NCBI GenBank assembly: GCA_947494715.1 | Contig: CANLWG010000008.1 | Span: 1 to 64,000, forward strand | DNA length: 64,000 bases | Direction: 5' to 3' | Source of the DNA: an uncultured Flavobacteriaceae bacterium | GTDB lineage: Bacteria; Bacteroidota; Bacteroidia; Flavobacteriales; Flavobacteriaceae | In this document: positions 8,635-17,737 of the stretch, piece after piece | Layout: the number at the start of each line of letters is the position of its first letter | Numbering within the stretch: the first letter of the stretch is position 1 | Made by a program: the position numbers and the translations under genes | Notes under the pieces: model-generated | What the model was told of the DNA's origin: nothing | Seen by the model: only the letters and a program-made list of their open reading frames with translations | Database searches by the model: none

Positions 8635-10866
8635 ATGCCAAGAATCTTATCCCTATTTCTAACAGTTGTTATGGTTTTCCATGCTTCATGTACCAATGAC
8701 AGTCTTCGGATAGCAGAGAACGGAAAGTCGGATTATGAGATAGTATTCATGGGTCAGGCCACGGAAAGCCAACACCGATCAGCGAAATTATTACAGGAGT
8801 ATCTCGAAAAAATTAGCGGAGCAACACTGGGTATTGTGGATGAAAGTTCTCAAGATGCTATAAAACACAAGATTTATGTTGGAAATATAAATGATGAGGA
8901 GCTGAAACCACATCAGATTGTAATCAAATCTCAGGAAAAGGACTTGTTCATTTTTGGCCATTCCGACTTGGATACCAAATATGCGGTCTATGAATTTTTG
9001 GAGCGCTACCTAGGTTGTAAATGGTACGCCCCCGATGCAATGGAAATTCCGTCCATATCATCCATAGCATTGGAACCTATCGATTACGTTTATACACCGG
9101 AGATAACCACGAGAACGGTACATTCCAAACTATTCTATGAAAACAAAAGCTTTGCAGACCAACAAAAGGTAACCTATGAATCCTTTCCGCACTATGCCCC
9201 GGAGGCTAGGGTACACACCTTTCATCGGTTTTTGCCTGAAGAGAAGTTTTACGCATCCCATCCGGAATATTATGCTTTGAGGGACGATCAACGATTGCCG
9301 ACCCAATTGTGCCTTACCAATGAAAAGGTATTGGAAATCGTTAAGGATTCGGTATCCGCTTTGTTTGCACGAAATCCGGAAGCTTCGGTTGTTTCCGTAA
9401 GTCAGGATGATAATCAGCAACATTGTCAGTGCGATACGTGCCACAAGATCGATGAGGAAGAGGGTAGCCCTTCGGGTACCATGATTCGTTTTGTAAACCA
9501 AGTGGCCGCTGATTTTCCGGATAAGACCATTTCTACGTTGGCCTATCAGTATACCCGTAAACCCTGTAAGACCGAACCTGCGGATAATGTGCTGATTACC
9601 CTTTGTTCCATAGAATGTGACCGTGCCGCCCCCATTTCCGAAAAGTGCACCGATTTTGCCAAGGATTTGGAGGGTTGGGGAAGATTAACGAATAATGTTA
9701 GAATCTGGGACTATACCACCCAGTTTACTAATTTTTTGGCACCATTTCCAAATATCCATACGCTACGGCCCAACATTCAATTATTTAGGGATAACAATGC
9801 GAAATGGGTTTTTGAGCAGCATAGCCATAATCCTAGTGAACTTTTTGAACTGCGATCGTACATCACGGCAAAATTGTTATGGAATCCAGAGTTGGATCTG
9901 AACACATTATTGGTAGAGTTTACAGAAGGGTATTATGGAACGGCTGGATCATACATTAAGGAGTACGTAGATTTGATACATAGCGAACTGGAAAAAGATA
10001 CGGATTTCTTCCTATTCCTGTATGGAGATCCTTCGGAGGCTTTTGATTCCTATCTACGACCAGAACTATTAACCAGATACACAGAGTTGTTTGATATAGC
10101 CGAAAAGGCCGTAGCTGATAGCCCGGAATTGGTAGCTAGGGTAAAGAAGGCCCGCCTAGGAGTGGATTATGCCGTTTTAGAGGCCAGTAGAAAGAATATT
10201 ACCGAAATGTACACTTTAATGATTACAGATGATGAGGGAACAAAAAAACCCAACCCTGGAGTAGTTTCCGTATTGGACAACTTTATGAAAACGACTTCCG
10301 GGCATGACATAGAACTGATGAATGAAATGGGCTTTACGGTGAGCGAATATGGGACAAACTATGAATCCGCCCTGGAAATTGCACAAAAACCCAATAAGGC
10401 AAAAGGCAAAAAAGTAGTTACTTTAACGAAACCCAAAAAATATGCCGATGAAAATCCCATGGTTCTTACGGATGGTGCCCTAGGGGGGAGCAGTTTTTAT
10501 GCCAATTGGCTGGGATATGAGGGGAACGATATGGAGGTGGTCTTGGATTTGGGAGAGCCTATGGAGATACGGACAATTTCCCTTGCTTTTTTACAGGTAA
10601 CCAATCACATCGTCTTCTTGCCGTCCTCAGTGTCCTATTCGGCATCTTTAAACAACACGGATTTTCAGGAACTGGGTACGGTCTCCAATCCCTACCCTTT
10701 GGAAAAAGAGAGCAAGGTAAACGATATTCGGTATTTTGATTTGGGTTTTAAACCTGTTCGGGTACGCTATATAAAAGTAAAAGCAAAGAATACAAAGACC
10801 CCGTATTGGCACCACGCCGCTGGATTGCCCTCATGGGTATTTGCGGACGAGATAATAGTCAATTGA
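8635..10866 (+). CDS. DUF4838 lipoprotein, GH163-like (candidate endo-beta-N-acetylglucosaminidase)
   Basis: 743 residues from the ATG at 8635, which gives MPRILSLF and the lipobox VFHASC; the longer frame from 8599 would overlap the GH92 gene. The N-terminal 120 residues resemble the accessory domain that precedes GH20/GH67-type barrels (HRSAKLLQEYLEKISGA, YAVYEFLERYLGCKWYAPD). The centre is the DUF4838 region, with SVSQDDNQQHCQCDTCHK at about residues 254-271, containing a C-x-C-x2-C cluster. The C terminus (about 620-743) looks like a discoidin-type beta-sandwich. To my knowledge CAZy GH163 endo-GlcNAcases active on complex N-glycans belong to DUF4838. Together with GH92 and GH130 this supports N-glycan processing, but activity is inferred. 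Confidence 0.85.
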   Translation: MPRILSLFLTVVMVFHASCTNDSLRIAENGKSDYEIVFMGQATESQHRSAKLLQEYLEKISGATLGIVDESSQDAIKHKIYVGNINDEELKPHQIVIKSQEKDLFIFGHSDLDTKYAVYEFLERYLGCKWYAPDAMEIPSISSIALEPIDYVYTPEITTRTVHSKLFYENKSFADQQKVTYESFPHYAPEARVHTFHRFLPEEKFYASHPEYYALRDDQRLPTQLCLTNEKVLEIVKDSVSALFARNPEASVVSVSQDDNQQHCQCDTCHKIDEEEGSPSGTMIRFVNQVAADFPDKTISTLAYQYTRKPCKTEPADNVLITLCSIECDRAAPISEKCTDFAKDLEGWGRLTNNVRIWDYTTQFTNFLAPFPNIHTLRPNIQLFRDNNAKWVFEQHSHNPSELFELRSYITAKLLWNPELDLNTLLVEFTEGYYGTAGSYIKEYVDLIHSELEKDTDFFLFLYGDPSEAFDSYLRPELLTRYTELFDIAEKAVADSPELVARVKKARLGVDYAVLEASRKNITEMYTLMITDDEGTKKPNPGVVSVLDNFMKTTSGHDIELMNEMGFTVSEYGTNYESALEIAQKPNKAKGKKVVTLTKPKKYADENPMVLTDGALGGSSFYANWLGYEGNDMEVVLDLGEPMEIRTISLAFLQVTNHIVFLPSSVSYSASLNNTDFQELGTVSNPYPLEKESKVNDIRYFDLGFKPVRVRYIKVKAKNTKTPYWHHAAGLPSWVFADEIIVN

Positions 10867-10951
10867 TGAATGGATTTCCATATCCTTCCCATGCACGAGC
10901 ATTGTCTGGACAAATTCTAGTATGAAGTATGCTTTAATTTGGAGTAATACC

Positions 10952-12067
10952 CTACTTATTTTTTTCCTTCCATCTTGCGATGATTTCGTTCTCCCTTTCT
11001 TCGGATATTCCAAAAACCACGTCATATCCTTCCTCCTCAATGAATCTTTTCTCCTTAAAAGAAAGATAACTTGTTTTAACGGTCTTGTCGTAATCCGTAA
11101 ATACCAGTCCATCATCAATGGCTTTTTTATTACTAATCTGATAAAAACCAGGTTCAGGATCAAAAGCGATGGGAATCCAAAAAGGGATTTCCATAAAAGG
11201 CTCAAGCTTAACTTCTTCGACTAAGAATTTAGGGTCCATCCATAGTATCCTCACCTTGCTTTTCAGTGCTTTCTTTGCCTGAATCAACATGTCCTTATAT
11301 CCCAGTCTTGAGGCCGGGCCTACAAGATTAAAATGTCCCCTAACCTTTTTTTCAATGCATTGGGTGATGAAATTACCAATGTCTTGGGCATCTATGAGTT
11401 GAACCGGGTCATTGGAGTCGGGTGCCAAAATTTCTTTTCGATTCTTTATCCGATTTAATACATAGATCCCAAAAGGACCGGAATCCCTATCACCGACTAT
11501 TGCACCGGGTCTTACTATGGTGAATCTATCGGGGAATGCTTTTTCTACTGCTTTTTCACACAGCACCTTGTTGAGGTTGTAGTTGCCCTCCTCATATTGG
11601 TCTCCTTTTCGCCTTGCTGTATTTTCGTTCAATCCAATAGTTCCATAATTTGAATACACGGCTATGCTCGACACAAAAACATAGTGCTTTGCCCTACCTC
11701 GTAAAATAGTTACAGCGTTTTGGACAAAATTTGGGTTTTGTGGCCATACATCGATAACTACATCCCAAATCTCCTCCCCATTTTCTAGATTCTGGTATCC
11801 GGAAAGTCCTTTTTCACGATCTCCCTTTATTTTGGAAAGTGTGGGGAATAAATTAGGATTTGTAATTCCCCTATTGAACAAGGTTACATGGTGTCCCTCT
11901 TCTACAAGCGACTTCACGATTGCAGGTCCCAAAAAATTTGTGCCGCCCAATACCAATACGTTTAGTTTAACGGCTGATATAGGATTGGGGATAATGAATG
12001 GAAAGGATAACGTAGCTGCTCCGGCTACGGATAAATCTTTCAGGAATTTTCGTCTATTGATATGCAT
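10952..12067 (-). CDS. Tat-signal NAD-dependent epimerase/dehydratase (SDR-like)
   Basis: 371 residues. The N terminus has a twin-arginine signal (NRRKFLKDLS, then a hydrophobic stretch AGAATLSFPFIIP), followed by a Rossmann nucleotide site VLVLGGTNFLGPAIV (about residues 34-48) and HYVFVSSIAVYS in the place of the SDR catalytic Ser/Tyr strand. It belongs to the extended or atypical SDR epimerase group. Export of a folded NAD-binding enzyme is consistent with Tat use. It converges on the glycan operon, ending 85 bases after the DUF4838 gene, and may act on a released sugar, but no sequence evidence fixes the substrate. Confidence 0.85.
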   Translation of the reverse strand: MHINRRKFLKDLSVAGAATLSFPFIIPNPISAVKLNVLVLGGTNFLGPAIVKSLVEEGHHVTLFNRGITNPNLFPTLSKIKGDREKGLSGYQNLENGEEIWDVVIDVWPQNPNFVQNAVTILRGRAKHYVFVSSIAVYSNYGTIGLNENTARRKGDQYEEGNYNLNKVLCEKAVEKAFPDRFTIVRPGAIVGDRDSGPFGIYVLNRIKNRKEILAPDSNDPVQLIDAQDIGNFITQCIEKKVRGHFNLVGPASRLGYKDMLIQAKKALKSKVRILWMDPKFLVEEVKLEPFMEIPFWIPIAFDPEPGFYQISNKKAIDDGLVFTDYDKTVKTSYLSFKEKRFIEEEGYDVVFGISEERENEIIARWKEKNK

Positions 12068-12231
12068 GAGTCCAAAAGTTTTAGTTCTATTGACCGAATT
12101 AAAATTAGGATTTCAATAGTTCTTCCTTTTATAGAATAGTACCAACAGTCTTCTATCCTTTACAAAAACGCACAAAAAACACTTTTTTGTAATTGGTTTT
12201 TAATTTGAGGTAATTGGTACTCAATTTTTGT

Positions 12232-12278
12232 TATTTTATACCTAAATCGAATTACATCACTATTTTACACCTAAATTG
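12232..12278 (+). promoter_or_regulatory. Direct repeat ahead of the LytS/LytR operon
   Basis: TATTTTATACCTAAATCG (12232-12249) and TATTTTACACCTAAATTG (12261-12278) match at 15 of 18 positions and start 29 bases apart. LytTR-domain regulators bind paired direct repeats, so these are candidate autoregulatory sites. They end 18 bases before the preferred GTG start at 12297. Confidence 0.4.
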
Positions 12279-12296
12279 TCCGTGGTTTCTTTACTC

Positions 12297-13322
12297 GTGA
12301 AAAAAATAGTAAGACATAGTATTTTCTGGTTTCTGTATATCCTCTTTACAGTAGGAATTTATTATGTACAGGAACCTAACCTAGGATTACATATCATTTA
12401 TGAATTAGCATCTTTACCCGCAAAACTTCTTACGGTATACGTCACGCTATATTTTATTTTACCACAATTTGTATTGAAGAAAAAATATGGGCTGGCATTC
12501 GTGCAATTTGGAATACTACTGATTGCTGGTATATTTTTTTTACGATTATTGGTGTTGGCCACCGTTTATCCTATCTATTTTCCTGATGTTGATACTAATC
12601 TGATTCCGGATAACCCGGCAAAGCTTGTCTCCCCTTTGTTGGATCTTATCATAGTGTCTTCGATAGTGGTGGTCATTAAATTGGTACAGGATCGCGAAAA
12701 ACAGGAACTGGACCATCTCAATCGTGCAAAATCCAATATTCAAAATGAATTACAACTATTAAAATCTCAGCTGCATCCTCATTTCCTATTTAATACCTTA
12801 AATGGACTATACGCCCAGATATTGGAGAACCCGGAAATAGCATCGAATACGGTGGTTCAACTTTCGGATCTTTTGCGTTTTATTCTATATGAGGCAAAAG
12901 AATCACTGGTAGATGTCGAAGAGGATCTGGAATGTTTAGGAAATTATATTGCTTTGGAGCAAATACGATATGGTAACAAACTGGATTTAAGTTATACCGT
13001 TTTAGGAATAACTGCCCATAAAAAGATTCCGCCCTTGCTCCTTCTTCCGTTTGTTGAAAATTCATTTAAGCATGGTATCTCCAAAGATTATGAAAAATGT
13101 TGGATACGATGTAAAATTGAACTATTTGAGGATATTCTGATGCTGGATCTGGAGAATTCAAAACCCTCATTTTTTGAAGAAAACCAAGCCGATAATGGTA
13201 TAGGACTTAAAAATGTTAAACAACGATTGGACCATGTTTTTTCCGGAAAATATGATTTGGCCATGAATGATAGGGAAGATAGATTTTTAGTTAACTTAAA
13301 AATACCCATAGTAAACAAATGA
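12297..13322 (+). CDS. LytS/YehU-type sensor histidine kinase
   Basis: About 341 residues from a GTG at 12297 (MKKIVRHSIFWF...); an in-frame TTG at 12276 is possible but would fall in the direct repeats. Four hydrophobic segments span the first 130 residues, then a short coiled coil, then the His_kinase domain with LHPHFLFNTLNGLYAQ, where the His in HPHFLFN is the phosphoacceptor. The ATPase lid is at NGIGLKNVKQRL. It is an inner-membrane kinase whose signal is unknown. Its TGA overlaps the ATG of the response regulator (ATGA), so the two are translationally coupled. Confidence 0.93.
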   Translation: MKKIVRHSIFWFLYILFTVGIYYVQEPNLGLHIIYELASLPAKLLTVYVTLYFILPQFVLKKKYGLAFVQFGILLIAGIFFLRLLVLATVYPIYFPDVDTNLIPDNPAKLVSPLLDLIIVSSIVVVIKLVQDREKQELDHLNRAKSNIQNELQLLKSQLHPHFLFNTLNGLYAQILENPEIASNTVVQLSDLLRFILYEAKESLVDVEEDLECLGNYIALEQIRYGNKLDLSYTVLGITAHKKIPPLLLLPFVENSFKHGISKDYEKCWIRCKIELFEDILMLDLENSKPSFFEENQADNGIGLKNVKQRLDHVFSGKYDLAMNDREDRFLVNLKIPIVNK

Positions 13323-14026
13323 AGTGCGTAATTATTGATGATGAACCTTTGGCCATTGATGTCTTGACAAAGCATTTGAAAAAAACGCAGGGCCTTACCC
13401 TACAAAGGTCTTTTCAAAATGCGTTTGAAGCTCTATATTATGTACAGACCCAAAAGGTAGATTTGGTTTTTTTGGATATTCAAATGCCTGGAATAAAAGG
13501 ATTACAGTTCATTCGGATTTTAAAATATCCGCCTAAAATTATCATAACAACGGCCTATAAGGAATATGCATTGGAGGCACTTGAACTCGGTGTGGTAGAT
13601 TATCTGCTAAAGCCTATCCCATATCATAGATTTCTTTCTGCCGTAAGTAAGGCCATGGAGATGAAATCTTTACCAAAGACCTCCTCGTTGGGCAAGGAAA
13701 TTAGTAAGGACAAATACTATTTCTGCAAGGAAGGGCCTGTTTATGTTAAGGTCCACGAACGGGACATTGGCTACGTACATGGGAATCGAAATTATTGTAT
13801 TATTCATCTGCATAACCAAAAAATAAAAGTAAAAGGTAATTTGGGCTATTATAGTTCAGTTTTTTCCGAAGATAATTTTGCCAGGGTGCATAAATCATAT
13901 TTGGTCTCCCTTGACCGGATAGAAAAGTATGATTCCGACTCCTTGTGGATAAATGGGGATGTAATCCCAATAGGAAGGACATACAAAACAGTACTATGGG
14001 ATTATTTAAAAGAAAAGACCCTATAA
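13319..14026 (+). CDS. LytTR-family response regulator
   Basis: 235 residues: a receiver domain (acidic pocket IIDDEP at 5-10, phosphoacceptor Asp53 in FLDIQMPG, Lys in YLLKPIP) followed by a LytTR DNA-binding domain (DIGYVHGNRNYCIIHL, then FARVHKSYLVSLDRIEKY). Partner of the upstream histidine kinase through a 4-base overlap. In this arrangement it may control the convergent TonB receptor gene or its own operon; no target can be assigned from sequence. A degraded fragment of the start of this gene, or of a close paralogue, is present near 18786-18835. Confidence 0.95.
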   Translation: MKCVIIDDEPLAIDVLTKHLKKTQGLTLQRSFQNAFEALYYVQTQKVDLVFLDIQMPGIKGLQFIRILKYPPKIIITTAYKEYALEALELGVVDYLLKPIPYHRFLSAVSKAMEMKSLPKTSSLGKEISKDKYYFCKEGPVYVKVHERDIGYVHGNRNYCIIHLHNQKIKVKGNLGYYSSVFSEDNFARVHKSYLVSLDRIEKYDSDSLWINGDVIPIGRTYKTVLWDYLKEKTL

Positions 14027-14200
14027 GCTGCTTTTTTTACAGAATTTAAACTTTTTCCTTCCGGATAGTCTGCAAAAAGAGTCATTTAATCCTAATTATG
14101 AGATATTACCGCTCTTAGACCATTTGCATATTGACCCCGACAAGTGGAAGCATTGCTTTATTTCATGCCAAAAACCCTTTCATACATCGATAAATCTCTA

Positions 14201-14419
14201 AAATGATTTTAGACTGCCCCAAATTTGAGGTATTCTAATTCGTTTGATTATGAAAGAACGTATCGATTTACGGAAAATATTCACCTTTACCTGTTGTCTG
14301 TTCGTGGCAATGGTGCTTTTGCTTATAAAAAAGATGATGGTTTATAATGGCTTTTAGGAAATAAATTTGGTTCAACCTCCTTAGTGATTCTTAAAGCTGG
14401 GCATAATCCGATTACAAAT
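14201..14419 (+). repeat. 219-bp dispersed repeat, copy A
   Basis: Aligns over its whole length, nearly without gaps, with 18567-18785. Shared blocks include CCAAATTTGAGGTATTC, GATTATGAAAGAACGTATC, TTTACCTGTTGTCT, GATGGTTTATAATGG and TTTTAGGAAATAAAT, and the right-hand blocks TTAAAGC and TCCG followed by ACAAAT. Identity is roughly 80 percent by eye. The two copies flank the TonB receptor and DUF2064 genes in the same orientation. Confidence 0.85.
14250..14357 (+). CDS. Possible 35-residue membrane peptide inside repeat copy A
   Basis: An ATG-to-TAG frame encodes a peptide starting MKERIDLRKIFTFTCC, followed by one hydrophobic segment and ending KKMMVYNGF. The shape (charged head, one membrane span, basic tail) is that of a small membrane protein. 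In copy B (start 18617) the same frame is cut at 25 codons by a one-base deletion. With one intact and one broken copy, expression is uncertain; it could equally be a chance frame in a non-coding repeat. Confidence 0.3.
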   Translation: MKERIDLRKIFTFTCCLFVAMVLLLIKKMMVYNGF

Positions 14420-14489
14420 TTGGGATTGGGTCCGCCTTAAGGCCGAAGCTCCGTGTTGAAAGCAGTTCAATCACGTAATCCATTTGGCT

Positions 14490-17400
14490 TCAAAAACTGT
14501 ATTTCATTCCTAACTGCGCTCGCCATCGAGAGTTAAACAAATCTGTTACATAGGGTTTCGTACCTTCTGGAATGTTGAATTGAAATTGTGGCTTGTTGTT
14601 TTCGATACCCCTAAAGTTGAGAAGACTAAAACTAGAGTTTACCACATTAGGTACAAACACCAAACGCCCCCAATCTTTGTTGACAAAGTTGAACACATTG
14701 AGCATATCGAAGGAAAGGGAAATTCCATCTCCATTTTTTAACTTCAAGGCATATTCCAATTTCATATCCAATTCGTGATTCCAAGGAGTTCGTGCTCCAT
14801 TTCGCTCTAAGATTTGCCCTCGCCTTCCTCTTAAATAGAGGTCACCTTGAATAAACGCATTTAAACGTTCCCATTGTTCGGCAGCACTTACGGTAACATT
14901 TCCAGCAGTATCGGTAATATCAATTAGGTTGATTTCCGAGGCGTCTCTTGGTACATAAATTATATCATTTCTTGAAGACCCATCGCGGTTTAAATCACCT
15001 TGATAGACATATGAAAAAGGACTTCCTGCCCTTCCATAATACAAAAAGGAAACAAAGCCTGTGCCGTTTTTGTTGATATTGAATTGATAGGAATGGCTGC
15101 TTACGAACTTATGTCTAAGGTCAAAGTTTGAATAGGATAACGATGGATTGTTTGCCACCAAAGCTTGATTCCATTCAAAATTGGCCGCTGGTGAGCTTCT
15201 CACCGTACTGGAGATGTCCTTACTTTGACCATAGGTATAGCCCAGATAACCGCTATAATTTCCAGCTCGTTTACGAAGCCCTAAAGTAAGGTTGTATCGA
15301 AATCCTTGATCTGTATTGGTCAACAAGAATACATTGGTGAGGGTGGGGTTGATTTTAATGGCATCTCCCGTTTCTAAAAAGTATGGACGATTGTCTGCCC
15401 CACTAAAGTTACCCACATTGTTTCTACGGTTGATAGACTGAAAAAGCAGACCATTTACCACGTCCGTATAGGTTCCTTCTACGTCAATGGTCCATTGGTT
15501 GGGTAATTTGGCTTTAAAAGCTATGTTGGTTTTCCAGTCTCGGGGTAGACTAAAATCGGGATCTAATAGATTTATCTCTGTCAAATTGGGTTGAACGCTT
15601 CGTAGGTCCTCCAAGTTTTCGGTTAAAGGCAATACGTCATTAGGTCTTAAATCAATATTAAAGTATTCAGTACCCGAAATATATTCCGCATAGGCGAACC
15701 ATAGGTACGGGATACGCCCCGAGAACAAACCTGTTCCTCCTCGTAGGGTGTACTTGCCATCTTGGTCTATTTTATAGTTGAACCCAAAACGCGGGTTGAA
15801 CTGTGGTACTTTGGAAATAGTATTATCAAATCTGGCAAACTCCGGTGTATTGCGTACTTCCTCACTCACGGGTAGTCGCTGGATGAGGTATTGTCCGTCC
15901 ACCCTTAAGCCTGCCGTTATTTCCAATTTTTCGTTTATGCGAAAATCATCCTGGAAGAAGGCAGCAGCTTCAAAAACACCAATGGTGGCCGATGAGCGAG
16001 AGCTTACAAAACCAAAGTCATTATTGTTTATGTTATACACCCCTCTTATGCGGGCAGGTCTATCGTTTAAAAAATCGTCCACTGATCGGTATTCCCACCT
16101 TCCGTTCCAGGCAGAGAGAAATCCATAATCTACATCATGCAGTTGACCAAAAACTCCTGCCGTGAAGTGATGTTTATTGCTGTCAAACGTGTAAGTATCT
16201 GCAATCTGTAAGGTTGAAAAATCGGTATTGTACACAGAGGCTTCGCGATAGGTGCCTGCAAATATGCGGCCTGCGGAAGAGGTAGCGATTTGGATATGAG
16301 GAAATATACGGCCATCAAAATCACGATTTTCCTTTACCATATTAAAACCTAGGGAAAGTTGGTTTGTGCTTCCATTTTTGAAGTTTGATTTTAAGTCCAG
16401 AGCGAGACTGTTTGCCACACTATTATGTCGATAACCTTGATTTCCGAAGTTAAAAAAGGTACTGTTCCATTCTAAATTATCCGCAAAACTATTGACGTAG
16501 TTATTGCGAAGGGTAAGTTTATGCACTTTGGAAAGATTGTAATCCAACCTAGCAAATAATTTTGTGCTTGCTGTACCTAATTCGGCACTTTGAAACGCCC
16601 CAGGGTCATAATCATGGACATTTAACAATCTATCCCGAATGGTAGTGACATCCTCCAAGGAAATATCCGAAGAGGCACTTCCGGGTGCATTTAAAACGGG
16701 AGTATTAGATAAAGCCTGTTCAAAATTCACATAGTAAAACAGTTTGTCTTTGATGAGGGCGCCTCCAATACCGCCACCAAATTGCACATCGTAAAAAGAT
16801 TGTACCTCTTGTTCGGCCCCGCTGGCAAAGTGCCCTATAAGGGTTTGATTATTGCCATAACCATAAACTTCGGCTTTGGTGGTATTGGTACCATTTTTGG
16901 TGACCAAATTGATGCTTGCGCCGTTAAAGTTTCCGATGCTCACATCAAAAGGCGATAGTTTTACACTTACTTGTTTTACTGCTCCCAGCCCAATAGGCTG
17001 ACTTCTGGAAAGGCTCCCTGGTGTACCGTTGGCAGACGAACCAGAGGCACCACTGGCAGGTTCTTGGAAACCGATTATATCATTATTGGCAATACCATCA
17101 ATATTCAAGTTGTTAAAACGATTGCTAGCACCTCCAAACGAATTTAAATTATTCTCTGGTAAATTCTTGGAGAGGTCTTGAATACTCCTGTTGATAGTTG
17201 GAGTGCCTTTGATGGCTTTGCGACCCAGAAGGGTTTCGTTGCCTGTTTTTTTTGGGGCGGATTCAGCGATTACCACGACTTCTTGTAGATTCGTACTTTC
17301 CTCAAGAAGCACAAAATCCTTTACGGTAGTGCTACCCAAATTAATGACCAAGTTGAATTCTTCAATGGTATTGTAACCCAAAAAAGAGACCGTGACTTTA

Positions 17401-17624
17401 TAACTATTGCCCGGGGGAATATTTTTGAGTCTGTAAAAACCACTTTCTTGTGATATCGCTCCATAGGTAAAATTTGTTTCTGTATCGGTCAAAACGATAT
17501 TTGAGAAAGGTATAGGTTGGTTTTGGTTGTCTTTTAAAGTTCCCTGAAGACTACCGGTAGTTTCTTGCGCAAAAGTGTTCAGCGCAAATAGCGTCAACAA
17601 AACGGCAGTTAGTATTCTTTTCAT
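14490..17624 (-). CDS. Oar-like TonB-dependent outer-membrane receptor
   Basis: 1044 residues from the ATG at 17624 (an in-frame TTG lies 12 bases upstream). Signal peptide MKRILTAVLLTLFALNTFAQ, then a CarboxypepD_reg domain (GSLQGTLKDNQNQPIPFSNI, about residues 23-110), a plug domain and a large beta-barrel ending in KYSF with a C-terminal aromatic residue. Sequences such as ILTDTETN and LRNNYVNSFADN place it nearer the Oar/carboxypeptidase-regulated receptors than SusC; there is no SusD neighbour. The cargo is unknown. It converges with the LytS/LytR operon and follows the DUF2064 gene on the same strand. Confidence 0.92.
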   Translation of the reverse strand: MKRILTAVLLTLFALNTFAQETTGSLQGTLKDNQNQPIPFSNIVLTDTETNFTYGAISQESGFYRLKNIPPGNSYKVTVSFLGYNTIEEFNLVINLGSTTVKDFVLLEESTNLQEVVVIAESAPKKTGNETLLGRKAIKGTPTINRSIQDLSKNLPENNLNSFGGASNRFNNLNIDGIANNDIIGFQEPASGASGSSANGTPGSLSRSQPIGLGAVKQVSVKLSPFDVSIGNFNGASINLVTKNGTNTTKAEVYGYGNNQTLIGHFASGAEQEVQSFYDVQFGGGIGGALIKDKLFYYVNFEQALSNTPVLNAPGSASSDISLEDVTTIRDRLLNVHDYDPGAFQSAELGTASTKLFARLDYNLSKVHKLTLRNNYVNSFADNLEWNSTFFNFGNQGYRHNSVANSLALDLKSNFKNGSTNQLSLGFNMVKENRDFDGRIFPHIQIATSSAGRIFAGTYREASVYNTDFSTLQIADTYTFDSNKHHFTAGVFGQLHDVDYGFLSAWNGRWEYRSVDDFLNDRPARIRGVYNINNNDFGFVSSRSSATIGVFEAAAFFQDDFRINEKLEITAGLRVDGQYLIQRLPVSEEVRNTPEFARFDNTISKVPQFNPRFGFNYKIDQDGKYTLRGGTGLFSGRIPYLWFAYAEYISGTEYFNIDLRPNDVLPLTENLEDLRSVQPNLTEINLLDPDFSLPRDWKTNIAFKAKLPNQWTIDVEGTYTDVVNGLLFQSINRRNNVGNFSGADNRPYFLETGDAIKINPTLTNVFLLTNTDQGFRYNLTLGLRKRAGNYSGYLGYTYGQSKDISSTVRSSPAANFEWNQALVANNPSLSYSNFDLRHKFVSSHSYQFNINKNGTGFVSFLYYGRAGSPFSYVYQGDLNRDGSSRNDIIYVPRDASEINLIDITDTAGNVTVSAAEQWERLNAFIQGDLYLRGRRGQILERNGARTPWNHELDMKLEYALKLKNGDGISLSFDMLNVFNFVNKDWGRLVFVPNVVNSSFSLLNFRGIENNKPQFQFNIPEGTKPYVTDLFNSRWRAQLGMKYSF

Positions 17625-17737
17625 TCTGATAATCAAGTCTTGTTATCACCAACAGCGGGAATACAAGCTGATTAGCGATTTATCTTTTAAAAAATTTAAA
17701 TGAAAAAGAGGTCTTTTGCTTCAAAGCAATGACCTTT

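Larger units (their letters stand above)
14027..14489. other. Intergenic region with repeat copy A
   Basis: 463 bases between the convergent LytTR gene and the TonB receptor gene. The first 170 bases show nothing recognisable. From 14201 on it holds copy A of a 219-bp repeat, and in it a 35-codon open frame. The 70 bases next to the TonB gene stop have no clear terminator hairpin with a T-run. Confidence 0.6.
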
